A stretch of DNA of 64,000 bases from Macrostomum hystrix. Its lineage: Eukaryota > Platyhelminthes > Macrostomidae. Below are positions 11,641 to 23,099 of the stretch, in pieces. The position numbers were made by a program, and so were the translations under genes. The notes beneath the pieces are model-generated. The model worked only from the letters and a program-made list of their open reading frames with translations, was not told the DNA's origin and did not search any database. Numbering within the stretch: position 1 is the stretch's first letter; each line of letters opens with the position of its first letter. The stretch covers positions 14,378,001 to 14,442,000 of the forward strand of contig CATNEN010000038.1 of NCBI GenBank assembly GCA_950097015.1, written 5' to 3'.

Positions 11641-14600
11641 TCACAGCTTGGCTTCTAAGCCTCTGACGTGCCTGGACCTTAGGCGCCAGACATCCTCGTA
11701 TGAAATCTTTGCGTCCGGGCCAAGTCGTCGGCGAACGATATCGTCAACTTCTTCGGCAATGCGCTGCTGATCCGTGCCTTTGACGTCGATGTAGGTGACG
11801 TGCGAGGAGGCGTAGTGACAGGAGATGGCCTTGCGATAGCCGTTGGTTCGATTCGCGCCGCTGCCGTGAATGAGCAGCGGATGAAAGAAGACGGTGTCTC
11901 CGGCGGACATCTCCAGGTAGGTGAGCGGCAGCGAGGCCGGGTCCAGGTCAACGATGCCGTGGAAGGCCTTGTTCACCTTGCCCTGGGGTGAGGGAAAGGG
12001 GAACAGGACCCCGGAGCTAGCGATTGGCACATCTTGTCACTCTCGAACCCTTTCTGTCACTAACCCTTTCTGTCACTCTCAAACCCTTTCTGTCACTCTC
12101 AAACCCTTTCTGTCACTCTCGAACCCTTTGTCACTCACAAACCCTTTCAGTCACTCTCAAACCCTTTCTGTCACTCTCGAACCCTTTGTCACTCTCAAAC
12201 CCTTTCAGTCACTCTCAAACCCTTTCAGTCACTCTCAAACCCTTTCAGTCACTCTCAAACCCTTTCAGTCACTCTCAAACCCTTTCAGTCACTCTCAAAC
12301 CCTTTCTGTCACTCTCAAACCCTTTCTGTCACTCTCGAACCCTTTGTCACTCACAAACCCTTTCAGTCACTCTCAAACCCTTTCTGTCACTCTCGAACCC
12401 TTTGTCACTCTCAAACCCTTTCTGTCACTCTCAAACCCTTTCAGTCACTCTCAAACCCTTTCAGTCACTCTCAACCATTTCTGTCACTCTCAACCCTTTC
12501 TGCCACTGTCAACCCTTTCTGTCACCCACAAGCCTATCTGTCACTCTCAACCCTTTCTGTCACTCTCAAACCCTTTCAGTCACTCTCAAACCATTTCTGT
12601 CACCCTCAAACACTTCTGTCACTCTCAAGCCTTTCTGTCACCCTCAAGCCTTTCTGTCACTCTCAACCATTTCTGTCACTCTCAACCCTTTCTGCCACTG
12701 TCAACCCTTTCTGTCACCCACAAGCCTATCTGTCACTCTCAACCCTTTCTGTCACTCTCAATCCTTTCTGTCACTCTCAACCCTTTCTGTCACTCTCAAC
12801 CCTTTCTATCAGCCTCAATCCTTTCTGTCACTTTCAACCATTTCTGTCACTCTCAACCCTTTCTGACACTCTCAATCCTTTCTGTCACTCTCAACCCTTT
12901 CTGTCACTCTCAACCCTTTCTATCACCCTCAACCCTTTCTGTCACTTTCAACCATTTCTGTCACTCTCAACCCTTTCTGACACTCTCAATCCTTTCTGTC
13001 ACTCTCAACCCTTTCTGTCACTCTCAACCATTTCTGTCACTCTCAACCCTTTCTGTCACTGTCAACCCTTTCTGTCACCCACAAGCCTATCTGTCACTCT
13101 CAACCCTTTCTGTCACTCTCAACCCTTTCTGACACTCTCAATCCTTTCTGTCACTCTCAACCCTTTCTGTCACTCTCAACCATTTCTGTCACTCTCAACC
13201 CTTTCTGTCACTGTCAACCCTTTCTGTCACCCACAAGCCTATCTGTCACTCTCAATCCTTTCTGTCACTCTCAACCCTTTCTGACACTCTCAATCCTTTC
13301 TGTCACTCTCAACCCTTTCTGTCACCCTCAACCCTTTCTGTCACTCTCAATCCTTTCTGTCACTCTCAACCCTTTCTGACACTCTCAATCCTTTCTGACA
13401 CTCTCAATCCTTTCTGTCACTCTCAACCATTTCTGTCACTCTCAAATCCAATCCGTCACTTTCAAACCCTTTCGTCAAAGTTCAAACCTTACACTTAAAA
13501 TCTGAAATCGTTCCTGTCACTCTGAAATCGCTCCGACTCACCTCCCATTTGGGATAATCGTGAGGAAGGAGTTCGCCTCGCAGGTGGCTACCGGGCGCTG
13601 CCACCAAGCAGCCGTTGGCCCTATTAACGGGCTCCAGGGCAGTCCAGGCGCACACAACCCGGTCAGCCGGCCTGAAAGGGAAATAGTACAGGTCCTGGTG
13701 CAGCGGGTGCCTGCTGGTCAGGGTGCCCCTGTCTGGCGGCTTGCTGATTAGCATTGTGTGCATGGCCGTCACGTCAGGCCCGATTATGTCAACCACGTAG
13801 TCCAGCACCTGGATGAGGAGTGTTTGTGAGGCTTGGGTATGTTAGATCGTGGTTTGTGCAATTTCAACCAAAATCCCACTCGATACCCATCGATTCTTGG
13901 GATTCTAAATCCCGATTCTAAATTTTCAAATCCCGATTCTAAATTCTCCAATCCGGATTCTAAATCCTTAAATCCCGATTCTAAATCCTCAAATCCGGAT
14001 TCTAAATCCTCAAATCCCGATTTTAAATTTTCAAATCCTGATTCTAAATTCTCAAATCCGGATTCTAAATCCTGAAATCCAGATTCTAAATCCTCAAATC
14101 CCGATTTTAAATTTTCAAATCCCGATTCTAAATTCTCAAATCCGGATTCTAAATCCTTAAATCCCGATTCAAAATCCTAAAATCACGATTCTAAATCCTT
14201 AAATCCCGATTTTATATCTTTCAATCTGGATTCCAAATAATAAAATACTGACTCTAATATTTAAATCCTGATCCTACGAGTCTCGTAAATCCTTAAATCC
14301 CCAATCTAAATCCTTACTTCCCTTTTCTATCTTTCAATCCGGATTCCAAAACCCTAAATGATGTTTCTAAATCAACATACCCGCAGTAATGGAACCAATC
14401 AGATCATTTACCTGTGGCAGTTGGCAGAATGCGAACAGTCTCTCCTCGTCCTGGAAGTCCTGCAGTTTGTACACAGCTCGCTCGCCGCTGCCATTCTCGT
14501 CCACAGCGCTGACGTCGCGCATGACGGTGAGGAAGGGCGACCGAGGAGCGCCGGAGCAGATTTCTTGAAAACGGGCGCTGGCGTGAAGGATTAAAAAATA

Positions 14601-15878
14601 AGGTTTTTTAAAGAAAACTTTTACCTGCTTTCGTGGCAAGAACGATATTTAAGGAGGCAATAGCGAGATTTCGGAAAGCAGAAACATGGGATTTCTGAAG
14701 GCAGAAATATGGGATTTCTGAAGGCAAAAACATAGGATTTCTGAAGGCAGAAATATGGGATTTCTGAAGGCAGAAACATGGGATTCTGAAGGTAGAAACA
14801 TGGGATTTCAGAAGGCAGAAATATGGGATTTCTGAAGGCAGAAACATGGGATTTCTGAAGGCAGAAATATGGGATTTCTGAAGGCAAAAACATAGGATTT
14901 CTGAAGGCAGAAATATGGGATTTCTGAAGGCAGAAACATGGGATTCTGAAGGTAGAAACATGGGATTTCAGAAGGCAGAAATATGGGATTTCTGAAGGCA
15001 GAAACATGGGATTTCTGAAGGCAGAAACATGGGATTTCTGAAGGCAGAAACATGGGATTTCTGAAGGCAGAAATACGAGATTTCTGAAGGCAGAAACATG
15101 GGATTTCTGAAGGCAGAAACATGGGATTTCAAAACGCAGAAACATGGGATTTCTGAAGGCAGAAATGCGAGATTTCTGAAGGCAGAAATGCGAGATTTCT
15201 GAAGGCAGAAATAAGAGATTTCTGAAGGCAGAAATATGAGATTTCTGAATGAATAAGCATAGGATTTCTCTATCCGACGGTTAAAATATGGGATTTCTGA
15301 AAGAACAAATAAAGGCTTTCTAACTGCATAACTGCTGGACTTGAAAATGGGGTTTCTCGACAACAAAATGGGATACCACAAACTAAACGCTTCTAAAACT
15401 ACTTATAGTAGAATACCAATACATACGAGCGTACTAAGTAGCATATGCAAGTTTCTCGACAACGCTCATATTACCACCAAAAAAATAAAATTACAGTAAA
15501 GTATTTTTGGGTCATTCAAACTAAACAAATGGCGTCACATTCAAAATTGCCATAGCCTAAAAGACCAGAAACAGAAGACGACGAAGAAAGATTGAAATCA
15601 AACTGAACTTGAAGACCAGACTTTGAGAAGAGATAAGAACTAGCGAACACAAAATATTATCTGCTGGTTGAACTGAAGCGCAACTAAAGCTTAGTAAAAT
15701 ATATCTTCCACAAAGGTACAAATGAAGGTCAGTGTCGAGCAGCTCACACATAATCACGCCTGCATTCCTCGGGCACCAAATTCTTCACAACTATGAAGCC
15801 GTTCTTTTCGTAGAAAACCCGATCGGCCTGGCTTAGTTTTCCGCCGCCCAGGGTGTAGCGAAGCTGCGCCTCTGCCAT
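11641..15878 (-). CDS. PHYH: phytanoyl-CoA 2-hydroxylase (PHYH), peroxisomal, 4 exons, 301 aa
   Basis: Fe(II)/2-oxoglutarate dioxygenase that hydroxylates phytanoyl-CoA in peroxisomal alpha-oxidation of branched fatty acids. Exons in coding order: 15878-15748, 14577-14412, 13808-13542, 11982-11641; phases 2, 0, 0; exactly 302 codons with TGA. The first exon gives [15 protein letters not shown], the second LTVMRDV and [11 protein letters not shown], the third [16 protein letters not shown], the last [15 protein letters not shown] and [11 protein letters not shown]. By family knowledge His136 and Asp138 with His227 bind iron and Arg238 binds 2-oxoglutarate. The donor TATGT|gtgagc of exon 1 was chosen because it gives an ungapped match to the human protein across the junction. 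The protein ends in AKL, a PTS1 signal, and lacks the N-terminal PTS2 leader of the human enzyme. All three introns are filled with different arrays. Confidence 0.95.
12029..13480. repeat. 19-20 bp minisatellite filling PHYH intron 3
   Basis: About 70 units of ctctcaaaccctttctgtca, drifting from 20 bp on the left to a 19-bp form (ctctcaaccctttctgtca) on the right. A block with cacccacaagcctatctgtc recurs several times, pointing to larger-scale duplications. The array covers about 93% of the intron 11983-13541. Long plus-strand open frames here are antisense to PHYH and are not genes. Confidence 0.95.
13890..14350. repeat. 21-bp minisatellite in PHYH intron 2
   Basis: About 20 units of aaatcccgattctaaatcct plus one base; the right end is diverged. 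It fills most of the 603-bp intron 13809-14411. The unit is unrelated to those in the neighbouring introns. Confidence 0.9.
14664..15300. repeat. 23-bp minisatellite in PHYH intron 1
   Basis: About 25 units built on gaaggcagaaacatgggatt plus tct, with variants in acatggg/atatggg/acatagg. A block of about 230 bp (near 14680-14960) contains recurring unit orders, which suggests segmental duplication inside the array. It lies in the intron 14578-15747. Confidence 0.92.
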
Positions 15879-16270
15879 TGTAATGTACTTTTAGAATGTA
15901 CTTTTGTAATGCTATGTCGCCGTAGTGGCTGCAATAAAACAGTTCAGGGTCTGGTTATCATATTTTTGTTGAATTAGAACAATAAAATTCATAGAAATAA
16001 ATTAAGCAATAAAAAAAGTCTGACCATTTTTAAAGATTCTCAAGATCAAGCAGGACTTTTTTAATTGCGAGCAATATAAATGTCAACGGTCGTTGCCAAT
16101 GACAATCAGCTATAAAACAGTTGAAGAAATGCACATTTTCAGAGAAAAAAACAACCCAAAAATTGCACACGTAGCTGTGAGGACGACAAACTAGTTGCTA
16201 GAAAGTCCAATGTGGTTTTTACGGGTGGGGACTTGGAAGCAACAAAAATGTTATTCCACTCTGAATAGTC

Positions 16271-17893
16271 TCAAGCATGTGAAATTCGCCTTCGCCGGAG
16301 CCTCAGGATCACCCTAGTCAGAGCCGCTGATTCCACTCGCAGCACCGTCTCGCACTGGAACTCGCCGAGTTTGTCGACAAATTCGCAGAACAACGACTCG
16401 GAGCCGCCGACGCCGAAGTAGCTGACCTTGGCTGCCACCAGAGCTTCGCCGTCAGCGGCCAGAATGTGGCTCAGAGCTCCGTGCAGCTGGTCATAGTAAT
16501 CAGGATTGTAGATTGTCTCAGCCGTTAGGACCAGATCGAAGGCGCCCTTCATATTGTCTGCGGCTGCTAAACTGGCCCACGTGCCCGCTAGGAAGTCTAA
16601 TTTTAGCTGCTGCTGCTGCCGCTGCTGCTGCTTATTCAGTTCAGACAGGTTCAGGCGAGTATTTGGCATTGTCCAAGCGCGCAGAACCTCGGCATTGAAG
16701 TCCTATTTATGGGCGAACAAATATGCGAGCTGTAGATTGTCAAAGACACAAACTGATGATCGTCAAGGACTCAAACTGAAGATTGACAAGGACTCAAACT
16801 GAAGATTGACAAGGACTCAAACTGAAGATTGACAAGGACTCAAACTGAAGATTGACAAGGACTCAAACTGAAGATTGACAAGGACTCAAACTGAAGATTG
16901 ACAAGGACTCAAACTGAAGATTGACAAGGACTCAAACTGAAGATTGACAAGGACTCAAACTGAAGATTGACAAGGACTTAAAGTGAAGATTGACAAGGAC
17001 TTAAACTGAAGATTGACAAGGACTTAAAACTGAAGATTGACAAGGACTTAAACTGAAGATTGACAAGGACTCAAACTGAAGATTGACAAGGACTCAAACT
17101 GAAGATTGACAAGGACTCAAAGTGAAGATTGACAAGGACTCAAACTGAAGATTAACAAGGACTTGAAGTGAAGATTGACAAGGACTTAAACTGAAGATTG
17201 ACAAGGACTTGAAGTGAAGATTGACAAGGACTCAAACTGAAGATTAACAAGGACTTGAAGTGAAGATTGACAAGGACTTAAACTGAAGATTGACAAGGAC
17301 TTGAAGTGAAGATTGACAAGGACTTAAAACTGAAGATTGACAAGGACTTAAACTGAAGATTGACAAGCTACTCGCCGCACCTGAAACGCCAGTCTCTCTG
17401 GTGCCAGTCGCCACAGGCAGGCCAGTCCAGGCAGACCGCCACCGCAGCCCAGCTCGATGACCCGCAGTCCAGATGGCAGATAATCAGCCGAGCTCGTCAG
17501 CAGCCATTCAGCCAAATCAACCGAGCACTCCCATAGCTGGAAGCCGCCTTCGTAAATGCCGCTGACTAGGTCTGTCAGCTCTGCGGCTACATCAGCACTA
17601 GGCATCAGGTCATTGGCTCTGGCCCAAAGACTAACCTCCTCTGGGCAATAGTAGCTAATGGTGGTTGTTCCACTAGGAGACGCCAAAATTTCCACTGAGT
17701 CTACTACATTGTCTTCGCATACTGGTAACTCGTCACAGTCCAAACTGAGTTCAACAAGTGGAGGAGGTGGTTGCAAGTCAGCAATTCTTTCAGACTGTTT
17801 GGTTTTAACAACTGGAGCTAATGTACTTTTAATATCACCACTACTCCCAGCATCATCTTGATCAATTTGAAAGTTAAATGCAAATGATGCCAT
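16271..17893 (-). CDS. METTL18: histidine protein methyltransferase METTL18-like, 2 exons, 314 aa
   Basis: SAM-dependent methyltransferase of the METTL18/Hpm1 family, which in other animals methylates a histidine of ribosomal protein uL3. Exons: 17893-17381 and 16702-16271, phase 0, joined as LAFQ|DFNAEVL, which matches the human FQDYN junction region. The N-terminus MASFAFNFQI matches the family start. Further marks are GIYEGGFQLWECSVDLAEWL (about 112-131), the SAM loop ELGCGGG (147-153), AETIYNPDYY (232-241) and VSYFGVGG. A glutamine-rich stretch (KQQQRQQQQ) from CAG-like codons sits near 200. At 314 aa it is shorter than human (372) because the N-terminal linker is shorter. The single intron is almost entirely a 23-bp array. 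A variant poly(A) signal ATTAAA (minus) lies at 16065-16060. Confidence 0.93.
16734..17366. repeat. 23-bp minisatellite filling the METTL18 intron
   Basis: About 27 units of gacaaggactcaaactgaag plus att, with gacttgaagtgaag and gacttaaactgaag variants arranged in recurring order at the right end. It covers about 93% of the 678-bp intron 16703-17380 and comes within 15 bp of the donor. Confidence 0.95.
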
Positions 17894-20800
17894 TATTTTG
17901 ATTGAGTTTACAAATTCATGGAATTAAGTTATATGGTACAAACAACTGTGGCAGAAGTTAATTTGGTTGTGAAAGGTTGAGCTGCAAGAATAAATTTTTA
18001 TTAAAAAGACAAGCAAAAAGGCAGGATAAGCCATGGATAGATAAAGTTTAAAAAATACTAACTATATCCATAATTATATGTTTGATATAAGTATTATGAT
18101 AGGGTAATGTATTATCAACCGAACAGTGTATCTTCAAAACCGAACAAGAAATTTGACTCCTTCCTTGGTCTCGTGCAAGACAGAAACAAGCTATTGTGTT
18201 TCACAGAACAACTAATTTGAAAGTTGAAGAAATTATCTACAAGCTGAGGCATGATGTGCAATGAAGCATTAAGAGGAAAGAAAGATATTGATGTTTCAGT
18301 AGAAATTTTTATTGCAAAAGCATACTTTTTAACAACATTTTTTCAGTATGTACTTTAGACGAAGATTGTATATGGTTGCTTGCCAATTAAATGACCATAA
18401 ATGTAGTTATTTATAGAACATGAAAAATGCTTTCAAATGACATGATATATGATAGTTCACTCCTTAAAATAAGATTCAACCACTCACTCAAATTATAAAA
18501 CCAAACATCAAATTCTCTGTTTGGTTTGAAGATACATTAAAATCATTGTTCAGTTTTAGATAAAAAGCAGGAATAACTTTTTTTCTATTTGACAAAATAG
18601 CAAAAGCAGATACTTTTTAGAAAGATGTAACTGTTTTCTATAACTTGGCTTTTGATTTATCATCATATCTTAAATAGAAAATCTGTAGCTTAAGTTTGAA
18701 GTTAAAAAAATACACATTCTTGTTTGGTTGATGATACATTACCCTATAAGTATTAGTATAATAATATGAAATATGAGTATGATCATATAATTTAAGTATT
18801 TAATTTGAAAGAATACAAAACTATCCTTAAATTCTGTGAATAGTTAAAGTATGATGAGATGAGATGAGATCTCATCTCATAGGCCTAGTTAGATCTCATA
18901 GTTAGATGAGAAATAATAAAGTATGTATAAAATTTAAAATGAGTTGAGAACTAAACACTGTCATAAATTGTCTGACTACAAAAAAATCATTTTTCAGATA
19001 CACGGAGGCCAGTTACATCTAATAATAGTATAGTTATGGCTACAATTCTTATAAGTGTGAATGAAAATAATGACTTGTTGCACTGTCATGGATTTAAAGA
19101 TCTAGCTTTAGGCCTGTATCTGGTTGGACCATGGTCACAAGCTTAGTTAGTGATAAAATAACTTTAGGTCTGCAAATATTGTAATTCAGATCTAACATTT
19201 TAATCATTATAGTTTTGCAGTGAACTCATTTTCTTTTGTAATACAAATAAATAAGCTTTATATTCCCTGTGATTTATAAATGTGTTGCATAAAAAGACAA
19301 AGTAACAAAGCTAAGCTCAAAAAGGCAAGCACGATACTAGTTCAATGCAAGGAAAATGCTTAAACATTTGAACCACTAGACAGAAATCCGAGTCAGAGGA
19401 ACACACTTAACCATTTGTGACCTGTCCAACGTGGACTAAAATTTAAAGACAAAATAGACGTTGAATTAGTGCATCAGTAGCTTTGTAAGATTTAGAAAGG
19501 AATAACAAAGCGGATAAACTTTTTAGGACCAATTTCATCGAACTAAACGAAATTATGCATGTGGGATAAAATAAACTGCCTATATTAGAACAAACTGTCC
19601 CGCAATTGTTTTTAGCAGAATCAGAAAATAAAACACGCTTCGAGAGATTTGCATACATTATATTTTATCGCTGCATCAATTGATGGCTAGGTCAAAACAA
19701 GAACAACTAAGAGTGCTTCTAGTCTTACTTCTGTCAAACTATCCAAGAAAATTCTTAGCAACAGCATCTTTGCAACAGCAAGCAAGGAATATGCGGGTAC
19801 TTTTGCGTCACTAGTGTAGTGTATACTTCATATATCTGCAAAATTTAGAGAATAAAAAATTTTATATGGATTGCCAAAATGACCACAGATGTACACTTAA
19901 CTGAAAGTATAAACATGTTCAGCCGCTTTAAAATTGAACACGAAATTGTATATTTTAAATTGAATTAACATTGCTGCAGTATATTTTGTAATTTTAGGCG
20001 AGAGAGTAAATCGACAGACAGCTGCGGACGGACAACAGACAACAGACAATTAGCCAACTAATTTGTGATTGCTTTTTAATAAAAATAGTTAAATGAATAA
20101 AAAGGAAGTAAATTCCATTTTATTTTAAAGTTACTGTTGACAGCTGAGAAGTAACTTTTGCAGTATCCGCAAGTATCGTAATATCGTTTTAATGCTTTAA
20201 CGATTGCACGTGCATGTTCATGAGTGCACGTGCGATTTACTTTACAGCAGATAAAATCATCAAGGGGAAATACATAGCGTTTAGTTGTTTTTAGTCAATT
20301 TTCAGGCTTTCCCGAACTAGTAATTAATCCCTTCAGTTTCCTTTTCATTAATTTCTTCGTCTGTCTAAAAAAGTCCTTGAAGCGAGATTCAGCCATTCGA
20401 CTTCAACCAATGTCCGACCGAAGTCTATTTCCCGACGTCGATTGCAGAATAGCAGGTTGCCTGGTACTGGACTGTTCGCCGCCTGGCAACCTGGGAAAGG
20501 TACATACATATGGCCTTTAGGCCTATAGTAAGGCCAGGACGTCGTCGTCAGTTCGAGGCCATTGTCTAGACCTAGTCTCACGTGTGATTATATCTGCATT
20601 AAGTGTTAGGGCTGGCGCGGTGAATGCTGCACGATGGCTAACGCGCGACGCGCGTTTCAGAACACGCTCTGAATGCAGTTCTGGGGCTGCCTTTGATGCT
20701 TGCAGACTTCTCTCACACTCTCTGTGCTCACCTGAATCAGACAACATCACCTCTTGTTGAGAATGTGGAGTCATGCGTCAAGAGCTTAAAAAATTGAACA

Positions 20801-21552
20801 TTTATTTGACAAGCAGTCCCATCTAGAGGCTAATCAGTGTTTCAGTTCGATATTTATGTATTATTTTTGCTGCTTGTTTAGTTTTTCATTATTCAGAATG
20901 GCACTGTAACCATTCGAATTCGCATTTGACCCTGCCCCTGCCAATTTCAATTTAATAACATAGCTAGCATCATACTCATACTTGATGGAGCTAGATAGAG
21001 GTTACAATTAAAAGCACATTCTATGGAACTACGAGTATAAACTGTTGAGATGGGCCTGACCCCACAGCTTGTTTATTTTAACACACTCTAGTAGAGCGCG
21101 TTCTTATAGATGAGTTCGTTTCCTAATATTGTATAACTGAAAGCTATGCAGGTGGAAAAGTAGGTATTTTAGAAGCGAATGGTGAGGCTCTCTTTCTAGG
21201 ACATCAATCTCCTTCACCAGTCAGCTCTGTCTCTGTAGCTACTCAATTTCAGTGAGCCATTTTTTCTCTTCGCAAAATTTGCAGCTGAGCTCGGGGGGCA
21301 AACAATGCCGGCAGCTCTTGCCCGCACCTGCAGCCCTTGCTATTAGTGTAGGCATCGAGAAAAATAAGACTGGTCCGTGTACGCGACAGTGTTTTCTTAA
21401 CGAGACGGAGAGACAGGTGGAGACAGCATGAGCTGGATGATGCACTACTAATAGACTTGCTAGGAAAATCTCAAACTAGACTCAAGTCTGCAACGGGCAT
21501 TGGTCTATAGTAGCTTGCAGTCTATGCTTATCTGCTTGTTACAGATAGTAAC
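17894..21552. other. AT-rich divergent intergenic region
   Basis: This 3.7-kb region lies between the METTL18 start (minus) and the PG-rich gene (plus) and should hold both promoters. It contains a perfect 22-bp palindrome at 18859-18880. A possible minus-strand terminal exon at 21239-21342 encodes a short CxxC-x6-CxxC peptide and is described under findings. No other coding signal is evident. Confidence 0.45.
18859..18880. repeat. 22-bp perfect palindrome
   Basis: The sequence atgagatgaga followed by tctcatctcat is its own reverse complement. It is embedded in a gatga-rich stretch, so it may come from microsatellite expansion. Confidence 0.8.
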
Positions 21553-23099
21553 ATGTCGATCGCCGCAGCGTCGGTCCACCTTCCAAGCCTGCCCAGGGGC
21601 CGGCTGAACCAGATCAACGGCTCCATGAACAACTCGACACCGCCCAGAGTGACAGCAGGATTCCGCTTTCCACCAGGTGGTACGGGTGGAGTGGCTTCGA
21701 TTCGCCGGATGACCACCGTGGCACTCAGCGCCGAAGACGACGGGTGAGAATGACGTGTCACTGCAGGAGAAACTGTCCAATTTATTTTCTAACAAGAGTA
21801 ACCGACCCAAACTCGCAGATCACCTAGTGAGCTGCCAATTGAGCAGGCCCTCAATAGGGTGCGATATCGCGACTGCGATAATCCCGGCCCAGGATCCTAC
21901 AACCTGCCCGGCTCAATTGGCAGCTCGCCCTCCTGTTCTATGGGCCGGCGCACCTGGGCCGAACGAAGTGAGCACTGGTGATGTTTTGCGTTAGCGCCAA
22001 ATATATATGGAAATTAGATATTACACCTAGCTCAGTTGGCCAGATATGCAGCTGAGTGCTCAAAATCAATAATAAACATAATAATAATTGCTGAAGGGCT
22101 GCGCGGGCAATGGCACATCATTCGGTGAAACTAGACCCGCAGCCAGCGAGGAGACAACTCTACCCATTTCGCTTACTCCTGAGCACACACGCTCACAAAG
22201 GTGTGTACATCTGCCCTGACTTTCTTGTCGTCAGGTAGTGTACACTTCACTGTGCCTTGGAGGTTGGCCCTCAAGGGCGTAAATTGCACGACAAGCCCCC
22301 AAGCCTTCTCTCCGCGGCTGCGCCCCAATTTAATGTGTCCTCACCGCGGAATCGAGCATAGGGACCTTGGTGCGAGAGGCAAACGCGTTAATCGCTCTGC
22401 CACTCACCCCCTTTAAGATTCGTTAAGATTCGAACTCCCGACCTCTTGGTAAAAAGTCCGAGATTCTAACTAGTGGCTACTAGCTGAGCTGAAGCAGTGA
22501 ATGATCTCACCAGAAAAGCGTCATCGGATAACTCCGGTTATCGAGAATGCCTTTCTACAATAAACCCGTCGATAGAACTAATTGACTTCGCACAGTTCAA
22601 TCGTCAACTCGATCGGCTCCGTTTCTTTAAAGAGATTCCAGGTGCAAAGCTGTCGCTGGAGAAGACCTGGTTCTGCACCTGCGACCCCTGGCGCCAGAAG
22701 GTTGACGGTATCTACCGCGAGGAACAATGGCCGGAGCCGGCCACCTACCGGCTGCGCTCGCTGGGCCAGGCGGACCCCACCCGGCCACGGCCGCCCGGAT
22801 TCCAGTTTAACTCGCGGGCCTCCTACGACCCGGAGAGGCGGCGTCAGCTGGCCTGCCCGCCGCCAGGTGCCTACGAGGTGTCCGCCTGCGACGGCTGCCA
22901 GCGCTGCTGCCGCATCGGCTGTCGCGGCGAGACCAAGCTGTGGCCGGCCATCCTGCCCAACCCCGGGCCGGGTCGCTATGATAACGAAAAAGCTACGGCC
23001 ATGGTTACTAAGGTTGGCAGGCGGCGGTTCACGATGAAGGGGCCAAAGCTGCGAATGGACTATTCCAGGGTGCCCCTGGGCCCATTCTTCGCTTTCTGA
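21553..23099 (+). CDS. sperm-tail PG-rich repeat (STPGR) protein, 3 exons, 265 aa
   Basis: Likely component of ciliary or sperm-tail microtubules, by analogy with STPGR/SHIPPO proteins. Exons: 21553-21743, 21819-21967, 22642-23099; phases 2 and 1; the sum is 266 codons with TGA. PG-rich motifs: DNPGPGSY (84-91), CPPPGAYEVS (185-194) and PNPGPGRYDNEKATAM (219-234). A Cys cluster CDGCQRCCRIGC (196-207) is unusual for the family. Intron 1 is only 75 bp. Intron 2 holds a SINE family B copy and a tRNA-like head. The acceptor at 22641 is the only one that fits both phase and frame; a small extra exon upstream of it cannot be excluded. The start ATG is the first in frame, with an acceptor-like TTACAG 8 bp before, so a 5' leader exon or trans-spliced leader is possible. 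I cannot assign it to a named STPG or CIMAP orthologue. Confidence 0.8.
22083..22416 (-). mobile_element. SINE family B copy, near full length
   Basis: Read on the minus strand: A box ggcagagcgattaacgcg, B-box-like gctcgattccgcgg, then gcgcagccgcggagagaagg, ggcttgtcgtgcaatttacg, the tgcctgagcgtg-type middle, cctcctcgctggctgcgggt and an A/T-rich end ttattattat. It lies in intron 2 of the PG-rich gene. Confidence 0.8.
22420..22492 (-). mobile_element. tRNA-like SINE head fragment
   Basis: Minus strand: tagccactagttagaatctc (A box) and gggagttcgaatctt (B box). It abuts the family B copy and lies just upstream of exon 3 of the PG-rich gene. No family A tail follows it. Confidence 0.55.

Noticed and set aside
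11921-13132. Plus-strand frames of 280 and 403 residues
   Set aside because: They are the antisense of PHYH exon 4 plus the array in intron 3.
14608-15381. Several minus-strand frames ([13 protein letters not shown] type)
   Set aside because: They are translations of the 23-bp array in PHYH intron 1 and do not fit the PHYH exon phases.
15748-15770. GC-type donor for PHYH exon 1
   Set aside because: AG|gc at about 15761 fits the phase but deletes five residues; the canonical donor TATGT|gtgagc gives an ungapped family match.
21744-21766. 23-bp intron in the PG-rich gene (gtgaga to ctgcag)
   Set aside because: Too short to splice and gives a frame with an early stop; the acceptor at 21818 gives a 75-bp intron and the expected reading frame.
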